Source: Hofstenia miamia (Eukaryota; Xenacoelomorpha; Acoela). Taken from it: a DNA stretch of 64,000 bases. The DNA is taken from contig SCFE01000113.1 of the NCBI GenBank assembly GCA_004352715.1, forward strand, positions 1,240,896 through 1,304,895. Direction: 5' to 3'. Below, piece after piece: positions 31,900 to 42,591 of the stretch; within the stretch, counting starts at the first letter, position 1; every line of letters begins with the position of its first letter. Position numbers and translations under genes: made by a program. The notes under the pieces were generated by a model. That model was not told the origin of the DNA. It did not search any database and worked only from the letters and a program-made list of their open reading frames with translations.

Positions 31900-33275
31900 G
31901 GTGTACGACTAGGAGGGCAGAGGGACGAAAGCAGAAGAAGATCAGTACAAGATACCTGAACTTTTGGAGGAAGAATACCAACATTTGAACAAAACACAAT
32001 TACAACAACTTTGAGAGGTGCTAGAGAGACACAAATGAATATTCAATTATGGAGAAATAAGTGTGGGACAAGTGATAGGCGAAACACACAGGATCATTAT
32101 GAAAACAAACAAGCCGTTAAAATTGCCAGCAAGGCGAGTACCAGAGCAAATGAAGGAGGAATATAACAGGATACTCAATGAATTAACTGACAACAAAATA
32201 ATACGACCCAGCAAAAGTCCATATGCCGCATCAACAGTATTCATGAAGCAGGGAGACAAACATAGGATCTGTATAGACTTCTGGAAGCTGAATGAAGTAA
32301 TGAAAAAGGATTCGTACCTGCTGTCCAGCATAGAGGACATGCTATATGAGGCAAGCAAACACAAGTACTTTACGTCAATAGATCTATGCAAGGCGTATTG
32401 GCAGGTGAGAATGGAAGAAAAAAACATAGAAAAGACGGCGTTTATAACTCCATATGGCCTGTACGAATGGATATACATGGCATTTGGCCTATGTAATGCG
32501 CCTCCAACATTTCAAAGGTATATAATGAAAGTGCTGAAGAATAAGAAACACAAGATGGAAAATGGAGTAAATGCATACATCAATGATATCATTGTGACTA
32601 GTGACACGATTGAGGAACACCTGGAGAAACTGGAATGAACACTATCAATCCTGCAAAAAGCAGACCTGAGAATTAATGGAAATAAATGTGATATACTAAA
32701 GGAAAGATCATATTCTTAGGATGAGTAATTGAAAAAGGGCGGATATGTATGAAGGACAATGCAAGAGACATGATCAGAAGAATAGAGAAACCAAACAACA
32801 AGAAGTACATCCAAAGAATAATGGGTTTCTCCAACTACTATGGCACTTTTATCCCCAACATCGCAGGGAAGACTGCCAAGATGACGCGGTTGATGAGGAA
32901 GTAAGTACCATTTATATGGACATGGCAGGAGCAGGAGGAGCTAGACAAGATAAAAGAAGAACTAGCAAAGTTGCCATCATTGAATACGCCCAATTACAAC
33001 AAAACATTTATACTAGACTGTGACGCCAGCAAGGTAGTGATCAGAGCAATGCTGGAACATTTGAAGAATGACAGGGAGGTACCCATACAATTCTTTAGCC
33101 ACAAGTTAAAACCAAGTGAAGAGAACTATGGGTCAACAAAGTTAGAGATGCTGGCGCTGATCGAGAGCATCAAGAAATTTAGGCACTTCTTAATAGGCCG
33201 GCAGTTCAGGGTCCATGCAGACAATGGCAGATTGGCATGGCTTAAGAAGTTTTCAGGTGACAAATCAGAGTAGTA
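31900..33275 (+). mobile_element. Ty3/gypsy-type pol fragment (reverse transcriptase and RNase H)
   Basis: After an in-frame but stop-interrupted lead (LLEEEYQHLNKTQLQQL), 32063-32638 encodes a Ty3/gypsy reverse transcriptase. It reads LPARRVPEQMKEE, IIRPSKSPYAAST, RICIDFWKLNEV, TSIDLCKAYWQV and AFGLCNAPPTFQR, then YINDIIV. The catalytic YxDD is therefore mutated to IND. Frameshifts follow, with NGFSNYYG-like connection sequence near 32820-32880. The RNase H domain is at 32971-33273 (FILDCDASKVVIRAML, FFSHKLKPSEENY, TKLEMLALIESI). GC content is visibly higher than in the surroundings, suggesting more recent arrival. Integrase and LTRs are absent. Confidence 0.85.
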
Positions 33276-33279
33276 ATAT

Positions 33280-33606
33280 AAGATGAGATCCCTGGTCACA
33301 AACTGACATTTTGACCTCTGCGATATCAAGGGAGTGTTTGCAAATGTTAATTAATGAGTCTTTCTACTTGACAAATGTTTTTGACATCTTACTAATGGAT
33401 TTTCAGTGACGTCAGATATTTTTAAGTATATCTACTAATGGATTTCAATTAGTAATGCTTTTAATTGATTTACATGTTAGGGCCACTTTTTGGTATGAGT
33501 AATTTTTAATATCACATTTGTTTGCATTACGCCATGTTAATATATACCTTATTATAACAACCCCTTTCAGGATACGTACACATACTATTACAAACTAATT
33601 TCCATA
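33280..33606. other. AT-rich sequence up to a 1000-base gap
   Basis: No feature recognised. The last 60 bases before the gap may be the far end of the mariner element that resumes after it. Confidence 0.4.
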
Positions 33607-34606
33607 NNNNNNNNNNNNNNNNNNNNNNNNNNNNNNNNNNNNNNNNNNNNNNNNNNNNNNNNNNNNNNNNNNNNNNNNNNNNNNNNNNNNNNNNNNNNNN
33701 NNNNNNNNNNNNNNNNNNNNNNNNNNNNNNNNNNNNNNNNNNNNNNNNNNNNNNNNNNNNNNNNNNNNNNNNNNNNNNNNNNNNNNNNNNNNNNNNNNNN
33801 NNNNNNNNNNNNNNNNNNNNNNNNNNNNNNNNNNNNNNNNNNNNNNNNNNNNNNNNNNNNNNNNNNNNNNNNNNNNNNNNNNNNNNNNNNNNNNNNNNNN
33901 NNNNNNNNNNNNNNNNNNNNNNNNNNNNNNNNNNNNNNNNNNNNNNNNNNNNNNNNNNNNNNNNNNNNNNNNNNNNNNNNNNNNNNNNNNNNNNNNNNNN
34001 NNNNNNNNNNNNNNNNNNNNNNNNNNNNNNNNNNNNNNNNNNNNNNNNNNNNNNNNNNNNNNNNNNNNNNNNNNNNNNNNNNNNNNNNNNNNNNNNNNNN
34101 NNNNNNNNNNNNNNNNNNNNNNNNNNNNNNNNNNNNNNNNNNNNNNNNNNNNNNNNNNNNNNNNNNNNNNNNNNNNNNNNNNNNNNNNNNNNNNNNNNNN
34201 NNNNNNNNNNNNNNNNNNNNNNNNNNNNNNNNNNNNNNNNNNNNNNNNNNNNNNNNNNNNNNNNNNNNNNNNNNNNNNNNNNNNNNNNNNNNNNNNNNNN
34301 NNNNNNNNNNNNNNNNNNNNNNNNNNNNNNNNNNNNNNNNNNNNNNNNNNNNNNNNNNNNNNNNNNNNNNNNNNNNNNNNNNNNNNNNNNNNNNNNNNNN
34401 NNNNNNNNNNNNNNNNNNNNNNNNNNNNNNNNNNNNNNNNNNNNNNNNNNNNNNNNNNNNNNNNNNNNNNNNNNNNNNNNNNNNNNNNNNNNNNNNNNNN
34501 NNNNNNNNNNNNNNNNNNNNNNNNNNNNNNNNNNNNNNNNNNNNNNNNNNNNNNNNNNNNNNNNNNNNNNNNNNNNNNNNNNNNNNNNNNNNNNNNNNNN
34601 NNNNNN
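33607..34606. other. Assembly gap of exactly 1000 N
   Basis: The round length suggests a scaffolding placeholder of unknown true size. It falls within the next mariner-like element. Confidence 0.95.
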
Positions 34607-34883
34607 TCGTATGGCAGTGGTGATTGACTTTCCACCAATAATATAACATTCCAAAAGCAAAATTTTATCGGAAAGTTCAAGATCCATTTTAAATTAAATG
34701 CAAACTTATTCTGAACGATTTTTAAATAATTAATTTGAAAATCGAAATGAAAGGTGAAGCATTTGAACAAAAAATCGAATCCCCACAAATTAGCGACAAG
34801 ACCATAGCGTAATTACATCTATTGAATAATGTAGATACGATTTATCAGCCTTTTATTTTGGAAAATATTTAATGGACACCCTG
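34607..34883 (-). mobile_element. 5' end of a mariner-like transposon, truncated by the gap
   Basis: The minus strand from 34883 reads CAGGGTGTCCATTAAATATT, a classical mariner-type terminus next to a TA (34884-34885). About 200 bases on, at 34687, an ATG opens MDLELSDKILLLECYIIGGK, which resembles the helix-turn-helix start of mariner transposases. The frame then enters the gap. The body and the other end are not visible. Confidence 0.65.
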
Positions 34884-34889
34884 TATATC

Positions 34890-35560
34890 GCGTTGAGAGC
34901 ACACGATCTTGGAAGTCTCAAAAACATTTGTCCCCATACGACTGCGCTGATACTCAAACTATATTAATGTATGGACATTTTGGTGTCCATGCGCGCAATT
35001 AGAAAATATCTTCAGAAAATGGGCATCAAATGATGCAGAGCAGCTTAAAACCCAGTTTATCCCAATTTCAAAGAAAAGTGCGTTCGCTTTAATGTATGTT
35101 TTCTATTGAAACTTTAATAATTCAGTAAATGAAAATAGCGTATTTTATCAGATGTCCTTCTGCTGGGAATTCTTTACATTAAAACTCAATTTTTTTTCTA
35201 AGTATGTTCATAAACAAATCAATGCATCAATGCACTTATGATGTGGAGCTGTATTTGGGAGTTAGGACATCATATGTTAGTCGTGCATATGGAATCATAG
35301 ACATTCGTCAATATGGAAGAACATTTTGCAGTATGTCGCACCTAATCAAGATGTTTTTTAATTTCAGCAACATAATATAAAGTCCCTTGGAACACTTCGC
35401 ATTACTCTCAAAAAATCAATGAAAGACTTGATTTTGTTCTACTCCCAAATTGACTTATGCATTCTTATTAACCATGTGTGAAATAATCTGAAATAGGTTT
35501 ATCTGTGCAGTTACTGTTTTCTTTATTGCCCCCAACAAATTTGGTCAGGACTGCATGTTA
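34890..35560. other. AT-rich intergenic sequence
   Basis: Nothing recognised. Confidence 0.5.
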
Positions 35561-35562
35561 AC

Positions 35563-35825
35563 CAGTGCTGTGCATCCCAACATACTTTAACCGGATTAAC
35601 TGGACCGGATCCTTTTCCCACAAATTTGATTTTTTAAAGCGCGAATTATTGCAATTCTAGAATTTGAAAAGCACTCTTACCCCACAATTTCTATTGTTTT
35701 GAAATACCGCACTCATTGTAATCAATATATTTTGAAAATCAAAGATAGAATTACTTCACCGGATTTTACCCTGAACTGGCTCCTGCAGATTAACCGAACC
35801 GGTTTAGCCGGTTTTAACCTCACTG
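35563..35825. mobile_element. hAT-like MITE, 263 bp
   Basis: The left end reads CAGTGCTGTGCATCCC...TTTAACCGGATTAA. The right end, reverse-complemented, reads CAGTGAGGTTAAAACCGGCTAA. Both start CAGTG and reach an AACCGG motif. There is no coding capacity. The 8-base flanks (atgttaac, attccagc) do not match, so the target duplication is lost or the boundary is slightly off. Confidence 0.45.
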
Positions 35826-35829
35826 ATTC

Positions 35830-36487
35830 CAGCATATGTTAGCTAAAAATTGATTTTTCTACTTAGAACAACGCAAGGACATGAAAATGGTGGAGCTTAC
35901 AATACACTTTTCAATAACACATGGGTATGTGTTTCGATTTTTATTCAATCGCAAATTTTTTATTGTATCACTCATCCAACAAGCTCTGTCCTTACTGTCT
36001 CAATGATAATGTATTAATAGCGAATGCAACATTGAAATTAGAAAAAGTCTAAGTGTTCACGTAAAGTAACAGTTTGTGAGAATTCATAATTTTGAATTAA
36101 TTAGTAATGACTACTTAGAAAGCCTGTAGATAGTTATAATATTAGATTGGGTTTATCTAGTCACTAATATGGGTTGGGGTAAAAGTCGCACAGTATTTAA
36201 ATAAAGTTTTAGAAATTTTCAAAATATCTGTTATTAAATTTTTAAAATTATTATTTAACCATCCATGTACCTAATGATTGAAAACATTTATTGTAGATTC
36301 ATAAGACTTGAAACTTACCTTCCAACTGTAATATAATAACTTTGTATGAAATTCAGATAGTATAACTAGTATAATTAGAATGGAAATGACTCAAGCATTG
36401 AGGCAATTTGCTTGCTAGTTACTATTTTTTGTTATCAGATATATCATTATATTCTAACTTTCAGTGATCAGCGAGTATCTTAGCATG
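35830..36487. other. AT-rich intergenic sequence
   Basis: Nothing recognised between the two MITEs. Confidence 0.5.
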
Positions 36488-36886
36488 TATACTAGGGGGT
36501 TTCATAATTGCACCACTTTTTCTGATGGAGTTTTTACCGCTGATTACGAATCTTATATTATTTTTTTACTGTGACCTCATTTTGAGGTTGCACGACACGA
36601 TTTTTCATGCGTTTTTTTACTTTTTGCGATATGTTGGAAACTACACGTCATGGACGACGCAGAATATTTGATTTCCTATAAGTGTTATACAGACAGTAGT
36701 GTCGTGTTTGCAACAGAAAAAGAGTCACTCGGAAAAAACGAATATGAGGCTTCGTTAGTGATTACGTCAAAATGAGGTCACAGTAAAAAAAATATTGTCA
36801 AATTCGTAATCAGCGGTCAAAACTTCAAATTCCTAATCCGTATTAAAATGTTAAAGTGGTGCAATTATGAAACACTCTAGTGTATA
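36488..36886. mobile_element. Palindromic foldback MITE, about 400 bp
   Basis: The outer arms are near-perfect inverted repeats: gtttcataattgcaccactt at 36500 and its complement aagtggtgcaattatgaaac at 36854. Inner arms also pair: ctgattacgaat with attcgtaatcag, and tttactgtgacctcattttg with caaaatgaggtcacagtaaa. Together the paired arms cover about 120 bases on each side of a 150-base loop. The outermost bases are tatac on both sides. No coding frame. The superfamily cannot be assigned from these ends. Confidence 0.85.
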
Positions 36887-36889
36887 CGT

Positions 36890-38755
36890 AATTAAGCTCA
36901 AGGGATCAAAAAACGGTGGATATTGAAAAGCTTCGAGCCACATACAAATTGAAATTTTAACTACTTATTGAAATGACTCTGACTGAAATTTGTAATAGTG
37001 TTTTTATAAATGAATGATTTATTCACTATTTTGTCAAATGGAAATTTCTATTTTATGTCTATTTATTTATATTGATGTTTGCTTTGAAAGAATATCTACA
37101 TTTCTCTGAGAGCTAATGTTCCCTTACCAAGTTTTCTACTTTTAGGTCATATTTGTGTTACAGTCAGGGTCGTTGTGGGACGTGGGATGTCCCATTGGAC
37201 ATGGGTTGGAATGGGACAAGGAAAGCAGTCCCATTCGTCTCATGGAAACAGTCATGGGACTAAATTTTGCCGAAATGTCCTTTCTGAATGTATGTTTATA
37301 CAGAGTTGCCTGGATGAAAAACGGTGTTTTAAACACATGCTTTTTCATTGTTTTTCAAAATCTTTTTTTTTCAGAATATTTCGGCACATTGTATCAAGTG
37401 GTCTTATCTGCTTAATATAATATTTTGAGAAATTTACATGTATATGTTTATTATCTTTAAAAATTAAGATAACGTGCTATAAATTTAATATCGGTACATA
37501 ACAGTTTTGACTGGGGACGTGGGTCAAGAAAGGGTCATACTCACAGCCGAGTCACTGGGTAATGAATTTTAGTCATTACATCTCTTCCAAATAATATAAG
37601 GCTGATCAAATATTTTTTTAATTATGAACTGGACAGATATTACTTAAGATTACAAAATGGCATGTAGAAAATATGTGTATTAACTACTAAGACAAAGTGA
37701 AGCAATGCTTAGTATTTAGTACAATGTCAGAAATGAGCAATATAATATGTTATAGAGCGAAAAAAGTTGGATTCAAAGTCTTTGTAAAATACAGCAAAAT
37801 TTAATAAAAACCATTCAAAAAATGCAGTTTATTAAGACAAAAGGACTTCGAGACAACATTATCATTCTCAAATGATAAGCTCAGCAGTTCCATTCACAAC
37901 CGGATATACAGCTGAAAATTTGTTAATAATAATTAAACACTAAAATTTTAATATTAACAATAAAAAGTCATTTTTATGAATAAAACAATTTTTTGTTGTT
38001 GTAAAAACTAACGACTCATATTTATTTCAGTTTAAGTTACAATCACTGATTTATATTCAAATTTGTCTTGTAATACTTATGAGTCACCGTAATTATTTAT
38101 GTGCATGGAAAATTAAGAGACTTCTGATACAATTTAAATGGGCATTAACTTCTGCAGAAAGAATGCTTATCTTCTAAACAATAATTTTTCAAATCTCTTG
38201 CCTTTTAATGTTAGTTAAATTGTTTAACTCATGTATTTTCTAATTTGAAAAGAAATATGTTCATGGGTGAAATGTTTCGCAAAAAAATTATTACAAAATC
38301 ATTTACTCAAGTTACCATTCACAAATGAATCAAGTTACCAAGAAAAGTAAAAAATGCATTACAGGCATATATCATTCAAAAATTATTCCAAAATATTAGT
38401 ATTGAATCAAATCTTGTTCTTTCGTTGATCTTGTTCGAAAATTCTGGGATTTTTATGCAATTATTGGGTGAAAGCAATTTTACAATTTTATAAAATTTAG
38501 TGGCGGTATTTGTTTGAATTAACTGCTTAGAGCTTGGGATTGATTTATAAATATATTTTTTTAAAGCACTAGAACTTCGTTTACAAACATTAAGGGCCCA
38601 TTTATATTGAGTTTCGAGCTTTTTAATTAGTTCTTCGCGTATGTTTGAAAATAGAATACTACTATGATTAGAATACTACTATAATTAAAGTTGAAGAAAG
38701 AAGAATTTATCAATGTTGTTTACTTTAAATCTCAAGGAGAAATGCTACAATGCTT
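36890..38755. other. AT-rich sequence with a TGGGAC-rich patch
   Basis: 37165-37262 holds repeated gggac/gtccc motifs (gtgggacgtgggatgtccca), with a weak echo at 37510 (ctggggacgtgggtc). These resemble terminal sequence of a non-autonomous DNA transposon. The overlapping short frames are not credible genes. The rest is featureless. Confidence 0.4.
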
Positions 38756-38768
38756 GTAGTTAGCAAAT

Positions 38769-40292
38769 CTTTTCTTGGAAAAAAGTATTCGGCCAATTCA
38801 GACCAAATCAGAGAATCTGTAAGAAAAATTCATTGGTTGGGCTTGTAGAGTAGAGCGACCTCGAAGTACTGCCGGGGATATCATTAGATGTTTCACTTTT
38901 GAAAACAACATTGTCCAAAGCCGAAAATCCGGAAGACTAAAGAAGACCTTCAAAACCTCCCTATCAGCTCTTATGTGTCTTTCAAAGCAAAATGTCAGGA
39001 AGAGTTCAGAGGATATTTGCAAGGAATGGGCTGATTGTCACCTCGTGACAACAAGAACTGTGCAAAACATCTTGAAGAATTACTCAATTGGGACTTTCGT
39101 GGCACCAAGAACGTCATTCTTAACTTCAAAGTAGAGATTACGCCTGGTGAGGTGAGCCAATTTATGAGAGACAATTCATTTGAACATTGGTCTAATGTTA
39201 TATTTTCAGATGAGTCAAGATTTGAGCTATACTCATCGAATGATGATAAAGAGACCAACTGGGCAAAAGTTCAGATTCTTCCCTCAACTTAGTTGGAGGA
39301 CCATGAATTATGGTGGGAAGTCCTTAATGGTATGGGGTGCAATGTGGAAGTGTGGCTTTCGCAAGATATTTCACATCACTCGTACTCTCCTAAGCTGTTA
39401 ATATGCTCGGATTCTAAAAAAAGGAACTCTTGCCAATCCTTACAAGTGATCAATATATCAGCAGAATGATGCTCCATATCATACCTCAAAGGAAATGACA
39501 AATTTCCTCCAAAATAATGGTGTTGCAGTCCTTGCTGACTGGCCTGGCCAATCTCCAGACCTTAACATTATCGAAAATATGTGGAAAGAGGTCAAATATC
39601 TAATTAGACAGCATACTCTTCACACTGAATGCGAGCTGTGGAGCGCAATAAAGAAAATTTTTTTGCAATTCTTAACAGTTTTAATGAAAGATTTTTGCTT
39701 CAATCCCTGATCGCCTTGAGGCTGTTACTCGTTCAAAGGGACACCCTACAAAATTTTGTTGCTTAGTGCTCCAGACCTTAACATTATCGAAAATATGTGG
39801 AAAGAGGTAAAATATCGAATTGGACAGACTATTCCCACTGAAGTCGAGCTGTGGAGCGCAATAAAAAAAATTTTTGCAATTCCCAACAGCTTTATTGAAA
39901 GACTTTTTGCTTCAATCCCTGATCGCCTAAAAGCTGTTATTTGCTAAAAGGGACACCCTACAAAATTTTAAAATAGAGAATTTTATTGCTAAGTGCTTAT
40001 ATTGCATCAATTATTAATTTATGTATCTTATTTTGAATTTACTCTTTTCCGATTTGCTCATTTGTTAAAATTTTTTCAGGCGGCCGAATACATTTTTCCA
40101 ATACAAGTTTTCTAATTTTGATTAAAAATTAATAGCCAATTATTATTGTAGATATTTTATGGCATTAGACATACAAATTTTCCTTCCTTAATCCAAGTAA
40201 CACTTAGTTATAATTTTAGGCACACTCTATCCAATGAATGTTCATTATTTATTCAAAATAGCAAGGTGGTCGAATACATATTTCCAGTACTG
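38769..40292 (+). mobile_element. Tc1-like transposon with two right-end inverted repeats
   Basis: The left end (ttggaaaaaagtattcggcc, about 38775) is complemented on the right by ggccgaatacatttttccaa (about 40083) and again by gtcgaatacatatttccagtactg ending at 40292. It is followed by TA and a long (TA)n tract. Two right copies about 185 bp apart resemble the IR/DR arrangement of some Tc1 families; a second left copy was not found. The element carries a broken plus-strand transposase. Confidence 0.7.
38800..39945 (+). pseudogene. Tc1-like transposase with duplicated C-terminus
   Basis: Remnants in order: DNA-binding part (ERPRSTAGDIIRC, SSEDICKEWADCHLVTTRTV, 38860-39070). First catalytic Asp in HWSNVIFSDESRFELYSS (about 39190). 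GGKSLMVWGAMWKCGFRKIF (about 39315). Second Asp region NDAPYHTSKEMTNFL (about 39470). Third acidic residue in SPDLNIIENMWKEVK (about 39560), which has Glu at the DD34E position. Frameshifts occur near 39060, 39290 and 39410. The region from GACCTTAACATTATCG onward (39560-39735) is repeated at 39774-39950 with a few changes, so the C-terminus exists twice. Family assignment is firm; function is lost. Confidence 0.85.

Positions 40293-40294
<2 letters not shown>

Positions 40295-40343
<49 letters not shown>
40295..40343. repeat. (TA)n microsatellite
   Basis: About 22 TA units directly abut the right terminus of the Tc1-like element. Since Tc1 elements insert at TA, this is the expected kind of target. 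Confidence 0.95.
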
Positions 40344-40344
<1 letters not shown>

Positions 40345-40345
<1 letters not shown>

Positions 40346-42400
40346 TTGTGTTTTGTATATATTTTATGGGGTCTTACATATAAATGTTAGGTCTGAATAA
40401 AAAAGATCTCACATTATCATGCATATATAATTAGGGCCAATCTGCAAATCTATTTTCTCCAGTGAATTGTGAACCAATGCCTTGGCTTTTAAAGGTTTCA
40501 ATTGTAGAAGACAATGTAGTGAGGAAACTTTCCTTAGAAAGCATTCGATAATATCTAAATTCGTTTCATTGCTTGTGTAAATATTTGCCAATTTGCTAGT
40601 CATTCAATCGCTTAACCAAAACGGGTAATTAAACCTGTAAATTGTAAATATGCATTTTTGGGCCAGATTTGATCTTACCACCAATGATCTCTGGATGCGT
40701 GGACCGTAGAGAAAAATTTCACACTCAGATCTCGCATTCAGATTAGGGCTCTGTGTGTACCCGTATTACTACATATTCGGGTCGTTTGATTTGTTCTAGC
40801 AGAACGCTCTCGCTATTAATTCATTTATTATTGCAGTTACTTCAATTACGTGATAATTCAATAATCTGTGGTGGCCAAGGTTACCATCCTATATGGTGAA
40901 TTGGGCCAGTTTTCTTTTTTATTTGTTTTTTGTTATATTTTGGGTTCATACTTGTATGAATGTCTTTTGTGGAAATACCCATGCCTCTAAAATATATGCA
41001 TGGACAATACTTAGCAATGGGTGAAGAATCTGTATAAATTATTCTACATTTGGTTGCCCTTTCCTCAAAATTGGGTCTAGATTTTTAATATCTTTACTTA
41101 TTGCTAGTACAGTATCAAGAAGTAGGTAGTTGTAAAGCAAATTAAACATTGAAAATGAAAATGTCGAGATACAATTTATCAGAAACTTATAAATGCAAAA
41201 ATGGTGTTTTTCACCTATAAATGAAACTGATAATCAGAATCAATTATGGTATCTTCAAATTTCATTTTTAGCTTCTGGCCGATGTCATCTATCGTAACAT
41301 TGTCACAATCTGAAGGATCTGGCCAGAAGAATCTGTTTGAGATTTGAGAAGTCATTCAAAGAAGGTATCTTGAAATGAACAGCATTATATATTTATATTA
41401 GACCTGGATTCCATTATTAACAGAACTAGGTGTATTTAAGTCTTATCTCAAACATATTTGCAATTTTAATATCGTGTATTTGTCAAACGACTTTTGTGTC
41501 CTCTTTCCACAAAGATAGATTATGACGATCCAGGCGCTGACTTCCAATTTAATACTGCTTGTTGGTGGTTGATGTGCCCCCAATTTTGTCTAACTTTAAG
41601 GGGTGACTTTGACCATATCATTTGCATTAGATTGGCCTTAGTGATGGCCCAGATTCTTATCAAATTCTGTTTGTTATTTCGAAATTCTTTTCATAAGCTA
41701 TTATGTTTTTGTACATGTAATTGTAGCAGATGCTGGAAAGAGTCAATGTTAGAAAAGTACCAAATATTGAACTTACAAGTAGTACTTTCAAGTAGTATGA
41801 AAATGGATTTCAACGTATACTATGGTAAAAAATAATTTGTCCCTGCAATTCAGCATATTCGAAAATACATGATTATTGTATTTGAGTAAGAAAATGTTCT
41901 TACAATTTTCTCGAAATCGGATAAAATCACCTCAAAAACTTATCTGAACAAGCACAACGATTTGCAAGCCCGCTAATTTGTTAACTTTTGTAAATCTTTG
42001 AAATTCACACTAGATTCATATTATTGTTATAAATTTTGTTCAGAAATACATCTTATATTTTTTCATTTTTATTTAGTGCTTAAGTTGAAAACGAATACAT
42101 TATGTGTCCTTGACTAGTACTGCTTATTATGTGTACATATATCATGGGTACGGGCGGTTAGGGGTAGTAAATTATGCTACCCGCACACCCAAATTCAGAT
42201 TTACTGAATTTTTACGAAGTAAATGATATCGGATTATGCTATTGTTTCATTAAATCTTATAATTAGATTTCTTTGTATTTTCCAGTACTTTGGATTGCCA
42301 TAAACTAACTGCTAATATTCACATTATCATTGTTTTCTATTAAAGTTAAAAATTAAATTTTCAGAGATTTTGTAAAATTTGGTTGTGTTCAATAAGAGAT
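40345..42400. other. AT-rich intergenic sequence
   Basis: No recognised gene. The longest frame (41494-41835, 113 codons) has clustered Cys (FCTCNCSRCW) but no known pattern and is probably chance. A small inverted repeat (gggtacgggcgg...ctacccgcacaccc) lies at 42146-42192. Confidence 0.45.
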
Positions 42401-42404
42401 TGCT

Positions 42405-42438
42405 TATAAAACGCTGATTAAAAGTTATGTAATCAGTT
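42405..42438 (+). promoter_or_regulatory. TATA box and initiator of the first beta-helix gene
   Basis: TATAAA lies at 42405-42410 and TCAGTT at 42433-42438. The A of TCA (42435) is 30 bases from the first T of the TATA box, the standard spacing. TCAGT is the arthropod-type initiator consensus. The predicted 5' UTR is 157 bases. Confidence 0.6.
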
Positions 42439-42591
42439 TAATTCATTTGTTATCGGCATTGAATATCTTGCTTGAGAAGGAAGTAAATTTTGCAAGTTTA
42501 TCTGCTGATCAAACAAGTTGAGTTTTATACATTACATATTGAAAGACACTTAAAGTACTAAGGCACAGATGATATTAAACTTCTAAGCACG

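Noticed and set aside
33527-34788. Three overlapping minus-strand frames of 350-400 codons
   Set aside because: Almost entirely N. Only the N-terminal 27 residues from 34687 are meaningful (mariner start).
41494-41835. 113-codon frame with clustered Cys
   Set aside because: No recognised zinc-finger spacing, no conserved neighbour and no splice or promoter support; probably chance.
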